Source: Tenodera sinensis (Eukaryota > Arthropoda > Insecta > Mantodea > Mantidae). From it: a stretch of 64,000 bases of DNA. This document shows positions 12,559 to 23,260 of this stretch, one piece after another; the first letter of the stretch is position 1; each line of letters begins with the position of its first letter. Where the stretch lies: contig CM060967.1 in assembly GCA_030765045.1 (NCBI GenBank), positions 122,418,912 through 122,482,911 of the forward strand, written 5' to 3'. The notes under the pieces were generated by a model. The model was not told the DNA's origin. It searched no databases and saw nothing but the letters and a program-made list of their open reading frames with translations. The position numbers and the translations under genes were made by a program.

Positions 12559-13405
12559 ACTTTCTCTACTACGTATAGTAGGGGAACTATTGTATTCCAC
12601 TCAAAAAGTCGATGTCGAGATTTCACCGGAAATATGTTTTGAGGCCCCCTGAATCCAAAAAAAAAAAAAGCATTTTTAGAATAAGGTCCTGTGTGTGTCT
12701 GTCAAACTGGACAGATAACTCAAAAACGAAAAGTCAGTTAAAAAACAAAGTTGGTATTTAAGTTTAATGTCTTTCAAGGATAAGACATGAAGATTTTGAA
12801 GAAAATTCCTCCACCCTAAACTACTCTTTACATGGAAATGTTTTCAAATTTTTTTTATTTTCTTGAAAACACTTGTAACGATTTTGATCTCATATGCCAT
12901 ATGTTTGAGATATTTTTTATGACAAATGAAATGCATATCTTCAATTTTCTGGCTATACCCCCATGAAGTCTTATTTATTCGGGATAACTTTTACATAACT
13001 GGTAAACCATAAGAGGTAGATCAAATCTTACATTACAAAAAATGTAGATCTTGCTAAAACACAGTTTATGTCTGAATAATTTTGTTTCTAGAGTGATCCA
13101 TTTCGGAAATATTCCTCGTTATTTGTGTAAGTTGTGGAGTACTTATACTTCTGTCAAATGGAACATCGCTATTCATTTTTATATGTCAACGTGCAAAGCT
13201 AACGGAATTTGAAAGCTTTAAAATATTTGACTGTCGCTCAAGGCCTACTGTATTCCTATATTCCCGTTGCACGTGCAAGAAAACGAGCAGTAAGATAATT
13301 TCTGCGAATGTTTATCTCAATTAACACGAAGAAGATAGAAGAATAAGAGTTCGTAAGAATGGTTAGTACAAGAGTAGAGAAAGTCATGTGAGTGCAATAA
13401 TCAGA
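12559..13405 (+). mobile_element. Family A full copy
   Basis: This is an intact-looking copy of 847 bp. The hairpin ACTTTCTCTACTACGTATAG is on the left and the right tip is AGTAGAGAAAGTCATGTGAG, then CAATAATCAGA. The internal microsatellite is short (TGTGTGTCTGTC at about 12690). T-runs follow the right tip. It is useful as a reference for the family's unexpanded body. Confidence 0.9.
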
Positions 13406-13749
13406 TTTTTTATTGTATTCTGCAATTTTCTCATTACTTGTTTTTATTATATGCATATTTTATCAATTCATCGTCATTGCATTGTATTTCTGTAATATTT
13501 TAACAAACAAAACATCCTGGAAATGTTAGGGATAGTAGCGCGTCTCCCTGCAGCTTGTAACTCTTTTCTGTAAGCCCTTTCTCCTGAGGGTGTGGTAGCG
13601 GTATACGAGGTATTCTCTGTTGTAAACCTAACCTAACCTATGTTTAAAATGTAAATGCTTCTCGCTGTCAGATGGGTAAACATTTTTCATCTCAGGTGTT
13701 ATGCCAGCGCGCTGAGATAGAGCTTCTGCTAACGAGATGCACCTCGTAT
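13406..13749. other. Unassigned DNA
   Basis: Nothing is recognised. The run 'aacctaacctaacc' at 13627-13641 is two to three units of a CCTAA motif, too short to be called telomeric. Confidence 0.45.
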
Positions 13750-14277
13750 GCTTTTGAAGTTATGCAAAAAGTATTCAGAACTTCAGACGCTGTTCCCAGG
13801 AAATTCAAGAGGTGTGTTTCAGTTTCCATGAAAATGTTTTTAAAAAAGGCCATTTTAATCAAAATTGCTTGAGTCCTTTTGAGAACATTTACATTTTGAA
13901 AAAAGTTTCTATATAAAGGGTAGTTTGGAATGGAAAATTTTCTTGAAAATTGTGTTTTAACGAATCTACATTTGTTGCGCAGTAGTATTTTGTCTCTTGC
14001 GATTTACCAAGGAGAGGACTTCTGATAACAGTGCCAGAAAATTTAAGATGTGAATTTCATTTGGCATAAAATATCTTAAATAATAATCAAAAGCGTCCAT
14101 TTTAATCAGAATCCTTATGGCGGTTTTCCAAAAAATCAAACTTTTTGAAAAAGTGCCTCACTCAAAAGGAGTCTGGTTTAGAGGACTTTCTTGAAAACCT
14201 TCGTGTCTCATCTTTGAAACATGCTGAACTGAAATATCAAGTTTGGCGCTTAATTTTGAGTGATGGTGTTCACAAAC

Positions 14278-14343
<66 letters not shown>

Positions 14344-14363
14344 GCGCGCGCGCGGATCTTTTT
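13750..14363 (-). mobile_element. Older family A copy (minus), left part, partly duplicated
   Basis: The body is in reverse orientation. It contains two successive diverged versions of the same segment: 'ccaggaaattcaagaggtgt' near 13797 and 'ccagaaaatttaagatgtga' near 14035. It then runs through a (CA)n(CG)n tract (14280-14355) and stops at GGATCTTTTT, where the younger copy starts. It resumes at 15117. Confidence 0.75.
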
Positions 14364-15116
14364 ACTTTCTCTACTACGTATAGTATTGTATTCCACCCAA
14401 AAATTCGATATCGAATTGTATATTTATATCGGAAATGTATATTTTAACAAAACGTGGTTAAAAACCAAAGTTGGTATTTAAGTTTAATGTCTTTCAGGGA
14501 CGTGACACGAAGATTTTGAAGAACATTACTCCACCCTAAGCTATCCTTTATATGGAAAATTATTCGAAAAATTTGATCTTTTCGAAAATGACTAACGATT
14601 TTGATTAAAATGCCATGTGTTTGAGATATTATTATGGCAAATGAAATGTATATGTTGAATTTTCTGACTATAGCCTATGTAGTTCTGTAGATGAGTTTTG
14701 AATAACTCATAAACCGTAAGAGATACACCAAATCTTACTGTACAAAAAATGTAGATCTTTCTAAAACACACAATATATGTCCAAATAATCTCTTTATAGA
14801 GTGAACCATTTCGGAGATATTCCTTGTTATGTGTGTCAGTTTCGGAAAACTTAAAACTTCAGTCAAATGCAACATCGTTGTTCTTTTTTTCATGTTAAAC
14901 GTGCACAGAGAACGGAATATTAAAGCTTTAAAAGATTTGACTATCGCTCAAAGCCTACTGTATTCCCATATTCCCCTTGCACCTACAAGGAAATAAGCAA
15001 TAAGATAATTTCTGCAAATGTTTATCTCAACTAACACGAAGAAGATATAGGAATAAGAGTTTGTAAGAATGGTTAGTACAAGAGTAGAGAAAGTCACGTG
15101 AGTGCAACACATAATA
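14364..15116 (+). mobile_element. Family A copy inserted into an older family A copy
   Basis: The left hairpin is ACTTTCTCTACTACGTATAG. The right end is AGTAGAGAAAGTCACGTG, then ACACATAATA. The usual microsatellite section is deleted, the element going from 'tcggaaatgtat' to the 'ggttaaaaaccaaagttgg' block. Five T residues precede and five follow the element. Removing it rejoins GACCTTTTTCTAAAAATG-type sequence of the older minus copy. Confidence 0.88.
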
Positions 15117-15238
15117 TTTTTCTAAAAATGCTTGTTTTGGACTTATGGGACCTGAAAAAATGTATTCCCCGTGAAATCTCGATAATGAACTGTTGGGTAG
15201 AATGCAACACTTCCTCTACTGCACGTAGTAGAGAAAGA
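15117..15238 (-). mobile_element. Older family A copy (minus), terminal part
   Basis: Starts 'tttttctaaaaatgcttgtt' and passes 'ttccccgtgaaatctcg'. It ends in the hairpin 'acttcctctact', loop, 'agtagagaaag'. It completes the copy interrupted at 14363. Confidence 0.8.
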
Positions 15239-15918
15239 AATAAAAAATATCTCTGGAAGCAATTTTAAGATACGCATAAAATTGTGTACACAGCATATAA
15301 TAAACTCAGATTAAAAGACTAAGTTTAGAGATGAATTGAGATGTAACTGCAGACTTCAGACATTTCAGGGGTGTATATCCCTAAAATAAATGGCGGTTTA
15401 CTTCAGCAGACAAATGATGTTGCATCGCGTGTAGGTAAATAATAACGGCAGGGAGCTGTAACCGTATAAGTGCAGTAATTATAACGTCTCCTGAGTAGGT
15501 ACCCACTGGTTGTGGTGGGACTTGAGCGAAAGGTGACCAGGTGGCGGTGAGCTGGCAGAGAACAGCGGCCCGGAGAAAGCGTTGGCGAAGACCGACCGAG
15601 GAAGGTGTGGTGAAATCGACGAGGTTCACCTGGAACTGAACCGGGAGGCCTTGCTAAATATCACTTTCCATTGCTTTTTGTGGTACTGCGGTAGGTCCGT
15701 ATTGTCACGAAAATTACATCATTACATTTCAACTGTCAAGTCTCGGGCAGCAAACCTGCTACAAAGTTTAAATGGCAATGTTATCTTGCCACCAAATAAC
15801 TGTATGGGTTTCACAATTACATGGTTTGGCATGTTAATAAAATTAGTTCGTTATTTCAATTCTGTACTTAGGAAAAAGTTCGTGTTGCTTAAGTTTAAGC
15901 ACAAAGACATAATTATTT
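15239..15918. other. Unassigned DNA with a GC-rich patch
   Basis: Positions about 15485-15655 are GC-rich against AT-rich flanks. They carry open frames on both strands (15381-15629 minus, 15582-16037 plus), but the second runs on into family A sequence, so neither is convincing as a gene. Confidence 0.45.
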
Positions 15919-16032
15919 ATTTTCTCTACTACGTACTTAAAAGTAAAATATTGTGTTCCATCCAAAAATTCCATACCAAGATTACACCGGAAATACATGC
16001 TTTGAGACTCCCTGAATCCCCCCTTAGAAAAG
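15919..16032 (+). mobile_element. Older family A copy, hairpin end (interrupted)
   Basis: The sequence matches the first about 115 bp of family A (TTTCTCTACTACGTAC, then the 'ttccatccaaaaattccata' block and 'gagactccctgaatcc'), up to TTAGAAAAG. It is interrupted there by a minus-strand copy and continues at 16847. Confidence 0.8.
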
Positions 16033-16846
16033 TCTGATGTGTTGCACTCACATAACCTTCTCTACTCTTGTACCAACTATTCATACAAACACTTATTCCT
16101 CTACCTTCTTCATGTCAGTCGAGATAAACATTTGCCGAAGTTACCTTATTGCTCATTTTGTTGTGGGAATACAGTAGGCTTTGAGCGATAGTCAAATCTT
16201 TTAAAGCTTTGAGATTTGATTCTCTTTGCACGATTAACATAAAGAAATGAATAACAATGCTCCATTTGACAGAAGTATATGTTTTCCAAATCTCACACAA
16301 ATAACAAGGAATATCTCCGAAAAGGTTCACTCTACAAAAAATTATTTAGACATAAATTGTGTGTTTTAGCTTAGTAATATTTGGTCTATCTCTTACGGTT
16401 TACCAATTATGCAAATGTCATCCAGATAAATAGGACTGCATGGGCTATAGCCAGAAAAATCAAGACATACATTTCAGTTGCCATAAAGTATCTCAAACAT
16501 AGGACATTTTAATCAAAATCGTTAGAGCCAATTTCAAGAAAATCAAAATTTTCGAAGAATTTTCCACGTAAAGGGAAATAGGGTGGAGGAATTTTCTTCA
16601 AAATCTTCGTGTCGCATCCTTGAAGCACATCAAACTTAAATACCAACATTGGTTTTTAACCAACTTTTCGTTTTTGAGTTCACAGACTGACAGACACATA
16701 GACAAATGCGTGCACGGACCTTTTCCTAAAACTTTTTCTTTTGAGGGGGGGGGGATTCTGATGTGCTCAAAACATATTTCCATCGACATCGACTTTTTGG
16801 GTGGAATACAATACTTCCTCTACTTACTATACCTAGTACATAAAGT
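16033..16846 (-). mobile_element. Family A full copy (minus) inserted into an older copy
   Basis: It starts TCTGATGTGTTGCACTC and proceeds through the reversed body. It includes an expanded G-run (16744-16753) and ends with the hairpin-side 'acttcctctact...agtacataaagt'. The right hairpin arm is mutated. Its insertion point in the surrounding plus copy is the A-run of TTTTTAGAAAAAGG, the same place used by the insertion at 14364. Confidence 0.87.
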
Positions 16847-17522
16847 GAAAACGTATGTGCCTATCTGTGTGTCTATGCCCTATTCCTGTGAACAGCATGA
16901 CTCGAAAACGAAAAGTCTGTTATATATCAAATTTAGTTTTCAGTTCAGCATATTCTAAGGATGCTGTTTCCACCCAAGACTACATTTTATGTCGAACATT
17001 CTAAAAGAAATATTCATTTTCCCCAAAATTGCTCTAAGATTTTTTTATTAAAAAAATACATGTTTAAAATATTTTCATGCCAAATGAAATGTACATTTTT
17101 AATTATCTGGGAACGTCGTCAGAAGTAGTCTTCATTCTGAGTGACTTTTGCATAACTGGTAAACAATAAGAAGTCAAATACAATTTTTTTGTGGAGGAGC
17201 CACTTCGGAGATATTCATTATTTGCCTGAGTTTTCCAATCCTTATATTTTTCTCAAATAGGAATACGTTATTCGATTTTTATCTTTTGGCCATGCAAAGA
17301 GAATCGAATTTCAAAGCCGTTATATAGCGACCAGCTTTAAAAATGTTGACGATCACTTAAGACCAACTGTACTGTCATATTCCCATTGCACCTATAAGAA
17401 AATTAACAATATGACAATTTCTTCAAACGTTTATCTCAATAACATAAAGTAGAGCGAGATAAGTGTTTGTGAAAGTATTTTGTATAGCAGTAGAGAAAGT
17501 CATGTGAGTGCAATGCATCAGA
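16847..17522 (+). mobile_element. Older family A copy, remainder
   Basis: It resumes after the A-run with 'gtgcctatctgtgtgtctat', then 'cagcatgactcgaaaacg', and proceeds to the right tip AGTAGAGAAAGTCATGTGAG and GCATCAGA. With 15919-16032 it forms one complete element split by an 814-bp insertion. Confidence 0.8.
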
Positions 17523-17559
17523 CTTTTATGTAAGTCAAAAGGATCAAACTGCTGAAGAA

Positions 17560-18290
17560 ATTGAATGATTCAGTCATAAGTATGGGCATAAATACTATTG
17601 GTCATATATTACATTCCCTGCTTTTGACCGATGGCCAGGCAATAGTAGTACAAGATCCGGACGATATTCGGTATGTTTCGAAAACGTTTACATGACATGA
17701 ATTGAAAGTTGACTATATGATTGTTGGAGGAAAGAGGGAAGATTTCGCTGTAAATGGTATAATAACTACAAACGTTAGCTAGGTCAAAAATGCAAGTGCG
17801 ATCATAGACCGTTGTGGTATCTATGAAAAGGAAATTGGCAATAGAATCAACCGAGCTAGGAAAGTAACAATGTCTCTGAATGGTCCGCAGTGGAATCGAG
17901 AAGTAAGAAAGAAAAGTATGTTGGCAATTATGGAGAGTGTCCTCACGCATTGGTCAGGGTTTTGGACTCTGAATGATAATTGGAAGAAAAAGTTGGTAGA
18001 ATTCTGAAACGGGTGGGTTACGTAAACTATAATACTATCTTGCTTACATTCTGCAGGGGTGGAAGCAGAAGATACGTGATAAATGGAATTGAAGAACGGA
18101 TATTGCAATAGTAGGGACATGCACAAAGAATAAATGAGGAGAGATGACCCAGACGGATAACTGATTGATCTCCCACAGGAAGAAAAAGGAAAGATTCATT
18201 TAAGTCGGTGTGATTATGTAACGAACATTTTGGCTAAATTTGGCATAGAAGACGAACAGTGGAGTGATACATCACTATAGCGTACAGAAA
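17560..18290 (+). pseudogene. LINE reverse transcriptase remnant
   Basis: Plus-strand fragments follow the order of a non-LTR reverse transcriptase. 'IGHILHSLLLTDGQAIVVQD' comes first; the usual catalytic FADDQ box is degraded to LTDGQ. It is followed by 'NGPQWNREVRKKSMLAIMES' and 'VLTHWSGFWTLNDNWKKK', where the NREVRKK and Y/F-WTLN motifs of the thumb region are easily read. Past the RT, the reading R-I-L-Q-stop-stop-GHAQRINEER-stop-PRRITD-stop-SPTGRKRKDSF has stops at positions where relatives carry Trp. The copy is clearly inactive. Confidence 0.85.
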
Positions 18291-18444
18291 TAAAAAAACC
18301 GCTAAAAGCTGGACAAAGGAATTAAGAAAAAAAATTCAGCCAAAATTAATGCTGCTTTTTTCGAGCAGTATTTCCAAAACATGTCGAGACGTTAACCCTT
18401 TGTACTTCCTTGCACCTTCATGCATGTATTTATGCGCCCTTTTT

Positions 18445-18588
18445 ACTTTCTCTACTACGTATAGTAGAGGATATATTGTATTTCACCCAAAAATTCGATG
18501 TCGAGGTTTCACCGGAAATGTATGGTTTGAAGTCCCCTGAGTCCAAAAAATCATTTTTAGAAAAAGGTCCGAGTGTGTGTGTGTGTGT

Positions 18589-18642
<54 letters not shown>

Positions 18643-19362
18643 TTTGTTTGTGTGTGTCAGTCTGTGGACACCATAACTCAAAAACGAAAAGTTGGTTAAA
18701 AACCAAAGTTCGTATTTAAGTTTAATGTCTTAAGAATGGGACACGAAGATTTTAAACAAAATTCCTCCACCCTAAAGTGCCCTTTATATGGACAATTTAT
18801 CAAAAATGTCGATTTTCTCGAAATGGCTCCAACGATTTTGATTAAAATGCTGTGTGTTTGAGATATTTTTATGGCATACGAAATGTATATTTTGAATGTT
18901 CTGGCTATAGCCTATGTAGTCCTGTTTACTCTGGATGACTTTTGAATAACTCGTAAACCATAAGAGATCGACCAAATCTTACGGCACAAAAAATGTAGGT
19001 AGATCTCGCTAAAACACACAATTTATGTCTGAATAAATTTTTTGTAGAGTGAACCATTTCGGATATGTTCCTTGTTATTTGTGTGCGTTTTGGAGAACTC
19101 ATACTTCTGTCAAATGGAACATCGTTATTCATCTTTATGTTATCCGTGCAAAGAGAACAGAATTTTAAAGTTTTAAAACATTTGATTATCGCTCAAAGTC
19201 TACTGTATTTCATTTTTCATTCCTTGTACCACAAGAACATAAACAATAAGAAAATGTCTGCAAATGTTTATGTCAACTAACACGAAGAAGATATAGGAAT
19301 AAGACTTTGTAGGAATGGTTAGTAGGAAAGTAGAGAAAGTCCTGTGAATGCAACACATCAGA
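18445..19362 (+). mobile_element. Family A full copy with long (GT)n
   Basis: The left hairpin is ACTTTCTCTACTACGTATAG. A (GT)n tract with a few interruptions lies at about 18571-18655, and the right tip ends CACATCAGA. At 918 bp this is one of the two longest copies without a large foreign insertion. Preceding T-run: CCTTTTT. Confidence 0.9.
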
Positions 19363-20697
19363 GTTTTAGAAGGTGTATCGCTAAGCGATGGCTTTGAATT
19401 CCTTGCATGGCTATGATAGAAAACGAACTGCGAGTCAGTATTTGGAAAAAAATAATCTTTATTGTACTCGCATGACTTTCTCTTACAAAAACGCATTCTT
19501 TTGTCTACTTTTTGCTAATCTAGATAGCCTTTCATTACACATGTATCCATTTCCTTGTAGCTATAAAGCCACAGGACTAAAGTGAAAGTAAGATTCTTAA
19601 AAAGCTGAGAGACATGGCTTTGAAGCTCTGTATTCTTTGCATGCCTACAACCAAAAACGAATACACTTACCACAGAAGTATTGCATTTACTTCGGGGAAG
19701 AGATGGTAATATGGACCAATTTTTTATTTTTGATGAAATTTTGAATTTTAAATGCATATGTTATCTTAAAAATCGTTAGTAGCATTTATTATGGACTATA
19801 CTAAGAAATTTTAAGACATAGGTTTAAGACTTTTGAAATTTCACATCTTTTGAAAACGTGACGAAATATGGATTTTGGAAACTGGAGCAGCAATATAAAT
19901 GCGGGTTTAAATGAAGATATTTTACCTTTTTAGTACTATAATCACGTGCAGCTTTCTTTTAATGTCTTAATTGTAAATCTTTTGCTACATACATACATTG
20001 GGACTCTTGGAACTGCATTGAACAAGGTCAAAATTAAAGATCAACACTTCATATTTGAAAGGGTTAAAGCTTGATTAAAATCATTTCTGAGTCTTTTATG
20101 AACAAAAATGACAAACAAAATCATCAGTTTGACATCCACTACACAAAATGTCTGCTCCTACTCTACACATCATATACTGGAACCATAGTTCCCCTGACTT
20201 CTTGGCATTACAACCCTAAAATAAAGGAAGGGGTTGTATTATGTAACACTTCATATTACCACCAGTCGCAGGTTTCCAAACAAGCGATTTGTCCACAAGA
20301 AAATCTTAATGCCAAATATTAATGAACACACCACTTTGAGTGAGTGAGGGAGTAAGTGAGTAAGGTTTAAGGGCCCATCGACAGCGAAGTCAAAACATAA
20401 AAACCTCAGCAGTAAATTAAAACTAAAAAAAAAGATAAAACACTTAAGGGAACCTGGGACGAATAAAAGACCGTTCTACCAAGTTTCAGTAATCGGCTGG
20501 AAGTGACATTTTTTTAGATTCCGTCATTTTTAAAGATCTAGTGCAGGCTTTAAATGCCATATGCGCTACATTTAAACGCTCTTTCTTTGCTTAAATTTTT
20601 GGCAGTGTTTGAACGAAATACGGTCCAAGCTCAAAAACAACCAAATTTAGCGAAAGCAAGTGGTTAAACTTTGAATCTGAGAGAGACTAAACAAAAA
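19363..20697. other. Unassigned DNA with an older family A tip
   Basis: About 19462-19570 resembles the non-hairpin tip of an older minus-strand family A copy ('tactcgcatgactttctct', later 'tttccttgtagctat'). The phrase 'atggctttgaa' with following sequence occurs at about 19388 and 19615, a possible local duplication. The rest is unassigned. Confidence 0.45.
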
Positions 20698-21455
20698 TCT
20701 GCTGTGTTGCACTCACATGACTTTCTCTGCTCCTGTACTAACCATTCTTACAAACTCTTATTCCTATATCTTCTTCGTGTTAGTTGAGATAAACACTTGT
20801 ACAATTTATATTATTGCTTATTTCGTTGTAGGTGCAAGGAGAATATTAGAATACAGTAATGAGTGATAGCTTTGAGTAATAGTCAAATCTTTTAAAGCTT
20901 TGAGATACCGTTCTGTTTGCATGCTTTTAACACAGAAAAAATGAACAACGTTGTTCCATTTCACGAAAGTTTTAAGTTTTCCGAAACTGACACAAACAAC
21001 AAGGAAGTTCTCCGAAATGTTCACTCTACAAAAAATGTATTCTGACATAAATTGTGTTTTAGCAAGATCTACATTTTTTGTATGGTAAGATCTATCTCTT
21101 ACGGTTTACGAGTTATTCAAAAGTCATGCAGAGTGAACAGGACTACATAGGCTATAGCCAGAGAATTCAAAATATAAATTTCATTTTTCATACAAGTATC
21201 TTAAAGATATAAACCTTTATTCAAAATCGTTCGTTCGTTTGGTTTTAAACCGACTTTTCGTTTTTGAGTTATGCTGTCCACAGACTGACACACACACAGG
21301 CGCGCGCGCGGACCTTTTTCTAAAGATGCTTTTTTTTGGGATTCAGGTGGTCTCAAAATATATATTTCCGGTGAAATCTCGACTCGAAATCTCGAAATCG
21401 AATTTTTGTATGGAATACAATACTTCCTCTACTTGTTATACGTAGTAGAGGAAGT
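20698..21455 (-). mobile_element. Family A full copy (minus)
   Basis: Starts TCTGCTGTGTTGCACTCAC after an A-run and ends with a well-preserved hairpin (ACTTCCTCTACT, loop, AGTAGAGGAAGT) followed by AAAAAA. The (CA)n/(CG)n tract is short (21290-21312). The hairpin is one of the best matched in the window. Confidence 0.9.
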
Positions 21456-21889
21456 AAAAAAGGAGAGAAGGTAATCTGACGCATGTATGTAAAAGAATTA
21501 GTTTTTCTGGAATTTACATTTTAATACAATATCTGCTCCATACGTATTAAATTTTCTGCTATGCTCCTACAATTTTTCCAGAAAGTACTGCGTTTAAGTG
21601 ACTTGAACTTTAGTCTTTCGTTTCAAAACCTGAAAATCTGTTTAGTTTTAAAAAATTAAATTCACAAAACAAAGTTAAAAAAATATTTTCAAGTCCATCA
21701 AAGCAAGGAAATTAATTATTTTAAATGTAGTTAGTTTTTCTTCCTGCCAGAGATTAATGATGTTTGTTGGAAAATTATAGTTTATAAAATAATAAAACTG
21801 TTGTGATATTTTAGGTTTTGAAGCTCTTGGAGTATTTTGAATATTAAGGTATTTTCGCATTCTGGAACACAAGCTAAACTTGCTTTGTG
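21456..21889. other. Unassigned AT-rich DNA
   Basis: Nothing is recognised. The 73-codon minus frame at 21675-21896 has no motif. Confidence 0.5.
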
Positions 21890-22110
21890 AAATCAATTGC
21901 GGCGACGAGCCACAGTACCTGAACTACAGATGCAGTCAATGCTGAGAATTGACTGCGGTGTAAGACCCAGGTCAAGGGACTGGCGCTCACGAGCGTAGCG
22001 CGGATATGCGACACGGAAAGGCTTATGCCGCACTTCGGACACAAAGGGGCCGGGTCACCAAGCAAAAGATGGCCATGAGTGGCGCACACCACTTTGAAGT
22101 GCAGTAAATA
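21890..22110 (-). pseudogene. LINE ORF2 C-terminal fragment (Cys-rich motif)
   Basis: The minus-strand frame reads 'CATHGHLLLGDPAPLCPKCG' followed by 'ISLSVSHI', then loses similarity. This is the conserved end of RNase H-bearing LINE ORF2 proteins: TH-YLL-GDPAP-C--CG----SV-HI, the putative metal-binding tail. Only this tail is present, and the usual following H-L--C part is frameshifted. Confidence 0.82.
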
Positions 22111-22188
22111 AACAATAGAATAGTATAGAAATAACATGCCACTCAGATTAATATAAGCAGTAGAAATAACAGGACTGAAAAAGTCAAT

Positions 22189-22262
22189 GCCATAGCTGGG
22201 ATTTGAATCACGGATTTTCTGCTTACCGAGTGGCTGCTCTAACCACTAAGCTACCATAACCA
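22189..22262 (-). mobile_element. tRNA-like SINE head (minus strand)
   Basis: The minus strand has box A-like TAGCTTAGTGGTTAGAGCAG and box B-like GTGATTCAAATCCC. The outer ends (GGTTATGG / CCATAGC) could pair like an acceptor stem with mismatch. It adjoins the LINE tail by about 80 bp. It is most likely a SINE head or tRNA pseudogene. Confidence 0.62.
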
Positions 22263-22559
22263 ACCTACCAGTATGTCATTAAATTGCCCACACACGGCTT
22301 GTGTGTTTTAAAACACCAGCATTAAGTTTGTTGGCATAAATAAATAGTAAGTGGAAAATAATGTTTAATCTTACCTTGCTAAACATTTCACGCTTCGTGA
22401 AATGTAAATACTTGCACTCACAAACATAAACAACATGATAATAAAGTTATCTGTTTCTGGTGACTAAACGGGAAGCCAACAATAGAAATTAGAATGATTT
22501 CCGGAAGATAGATTGGTAGAAAATATGGTGTTCCATTTTACAATTCCGCCCCATGTTAC
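22263..22559. other. Unassigned DNA
   Basis: Nothing is recognised. Confidence 0.45.
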
Positions 22560-23225
22560 CACCTTCTTTCCTACATAACTTTTCCTACTCTATTTTCATG
22601 AAAAAAACTGTTCTCTCTACTTCTTGTTAATCCAAATAAACTTTAATTACTCATTTACAGTAGATAAAGTAATGGATTTTTAACGAGCATATCGCTATGT
22701 GGTCCATTTATAATTCCATGCTCTTTGACTAAAAAACATAGATGAATGACTTCCCAGTTGTGGAAAGAACAAGCACTTGAAAACCCAAACTAATAACAAC
22801 GAATATCTCGAAAATAGTTAATAAAAAACTAAATGAAAAGTTTTGTTTTAACGAGAGTTGCATTATCTATGTAGTAACATTTTGTTTGTCTCTTATAGTT
22901 TACCAGTTTAGCAAAAGTCGTTGAAAATAAAGACAACTTCACAAGCTATTCCCAGAAAATTGAAGATATGCATTTTATTTGTCTTGCAGGTATCTTAAAT
23001 ATATAGTGATGAAACCAATATCGTTAGTCATTTTTGGGAAAAGCAAAAATCACGAAAAGTTTTTCATGTAATAGATAGTTTGGTTTCGGTGAATTTTCTT
23101 GAACACCTTGTATTGTTTCCTAGGAAGATATTGGATTTAAATACCTACCAATTTTGGTATCTAAGCAACCTGTTACTGTTCACTGTAGTGTTCACAAGCA
23201 CACAGCGAAATTTTCCAATTTTTTT
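22560..23225 (-). mobile_element. Older family A copy (minus)
   Basis: It is strongly diverged but colinear: 'aataacaacgaatatctcg', 'gtctcttatagtttaccagt', 'ccagaaaattgaagatatgc' and 'gtgaattttcttgaacacct'. It belongs to the older subfamily that keeps a 'gcatatcgctatgtgg' stretch (22687 onward). The terminal hairpin is not found. Confidence 0.65.
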
Positions 23226-23260
23226 TTTAATTAGAGAGCCTCCAAACGCACGCGTGTATA

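Noticed and set aside
12559..13405. Family A as a MITE or an LTR
   Set aside because: Ends are asymmetric (hairpin at one end only), no consistent target duplication apart from T's, and no TG...CA ends or primer-binding site.
13627..13641. Telomere-like CCTAA repeat
   Set aside because: Only two to three units; the usual insect telomere repeat is CCTAA-type, but this length is expected by chance in AT-rich DNA.
14145..14481. Thr-His or Val-Cys repeat ORFs (also at 18430, 38714, 41411, 53457)
   Set aside because: They are (CA)n/(GT)n tracts inside family A copies or a free microsatellite; the flanking codons are transposon sequence.
15582..16037. 151-codon plus ORF
   Set aside because: Its last third is family A hairpin-end sequence and its first part shows no motif.
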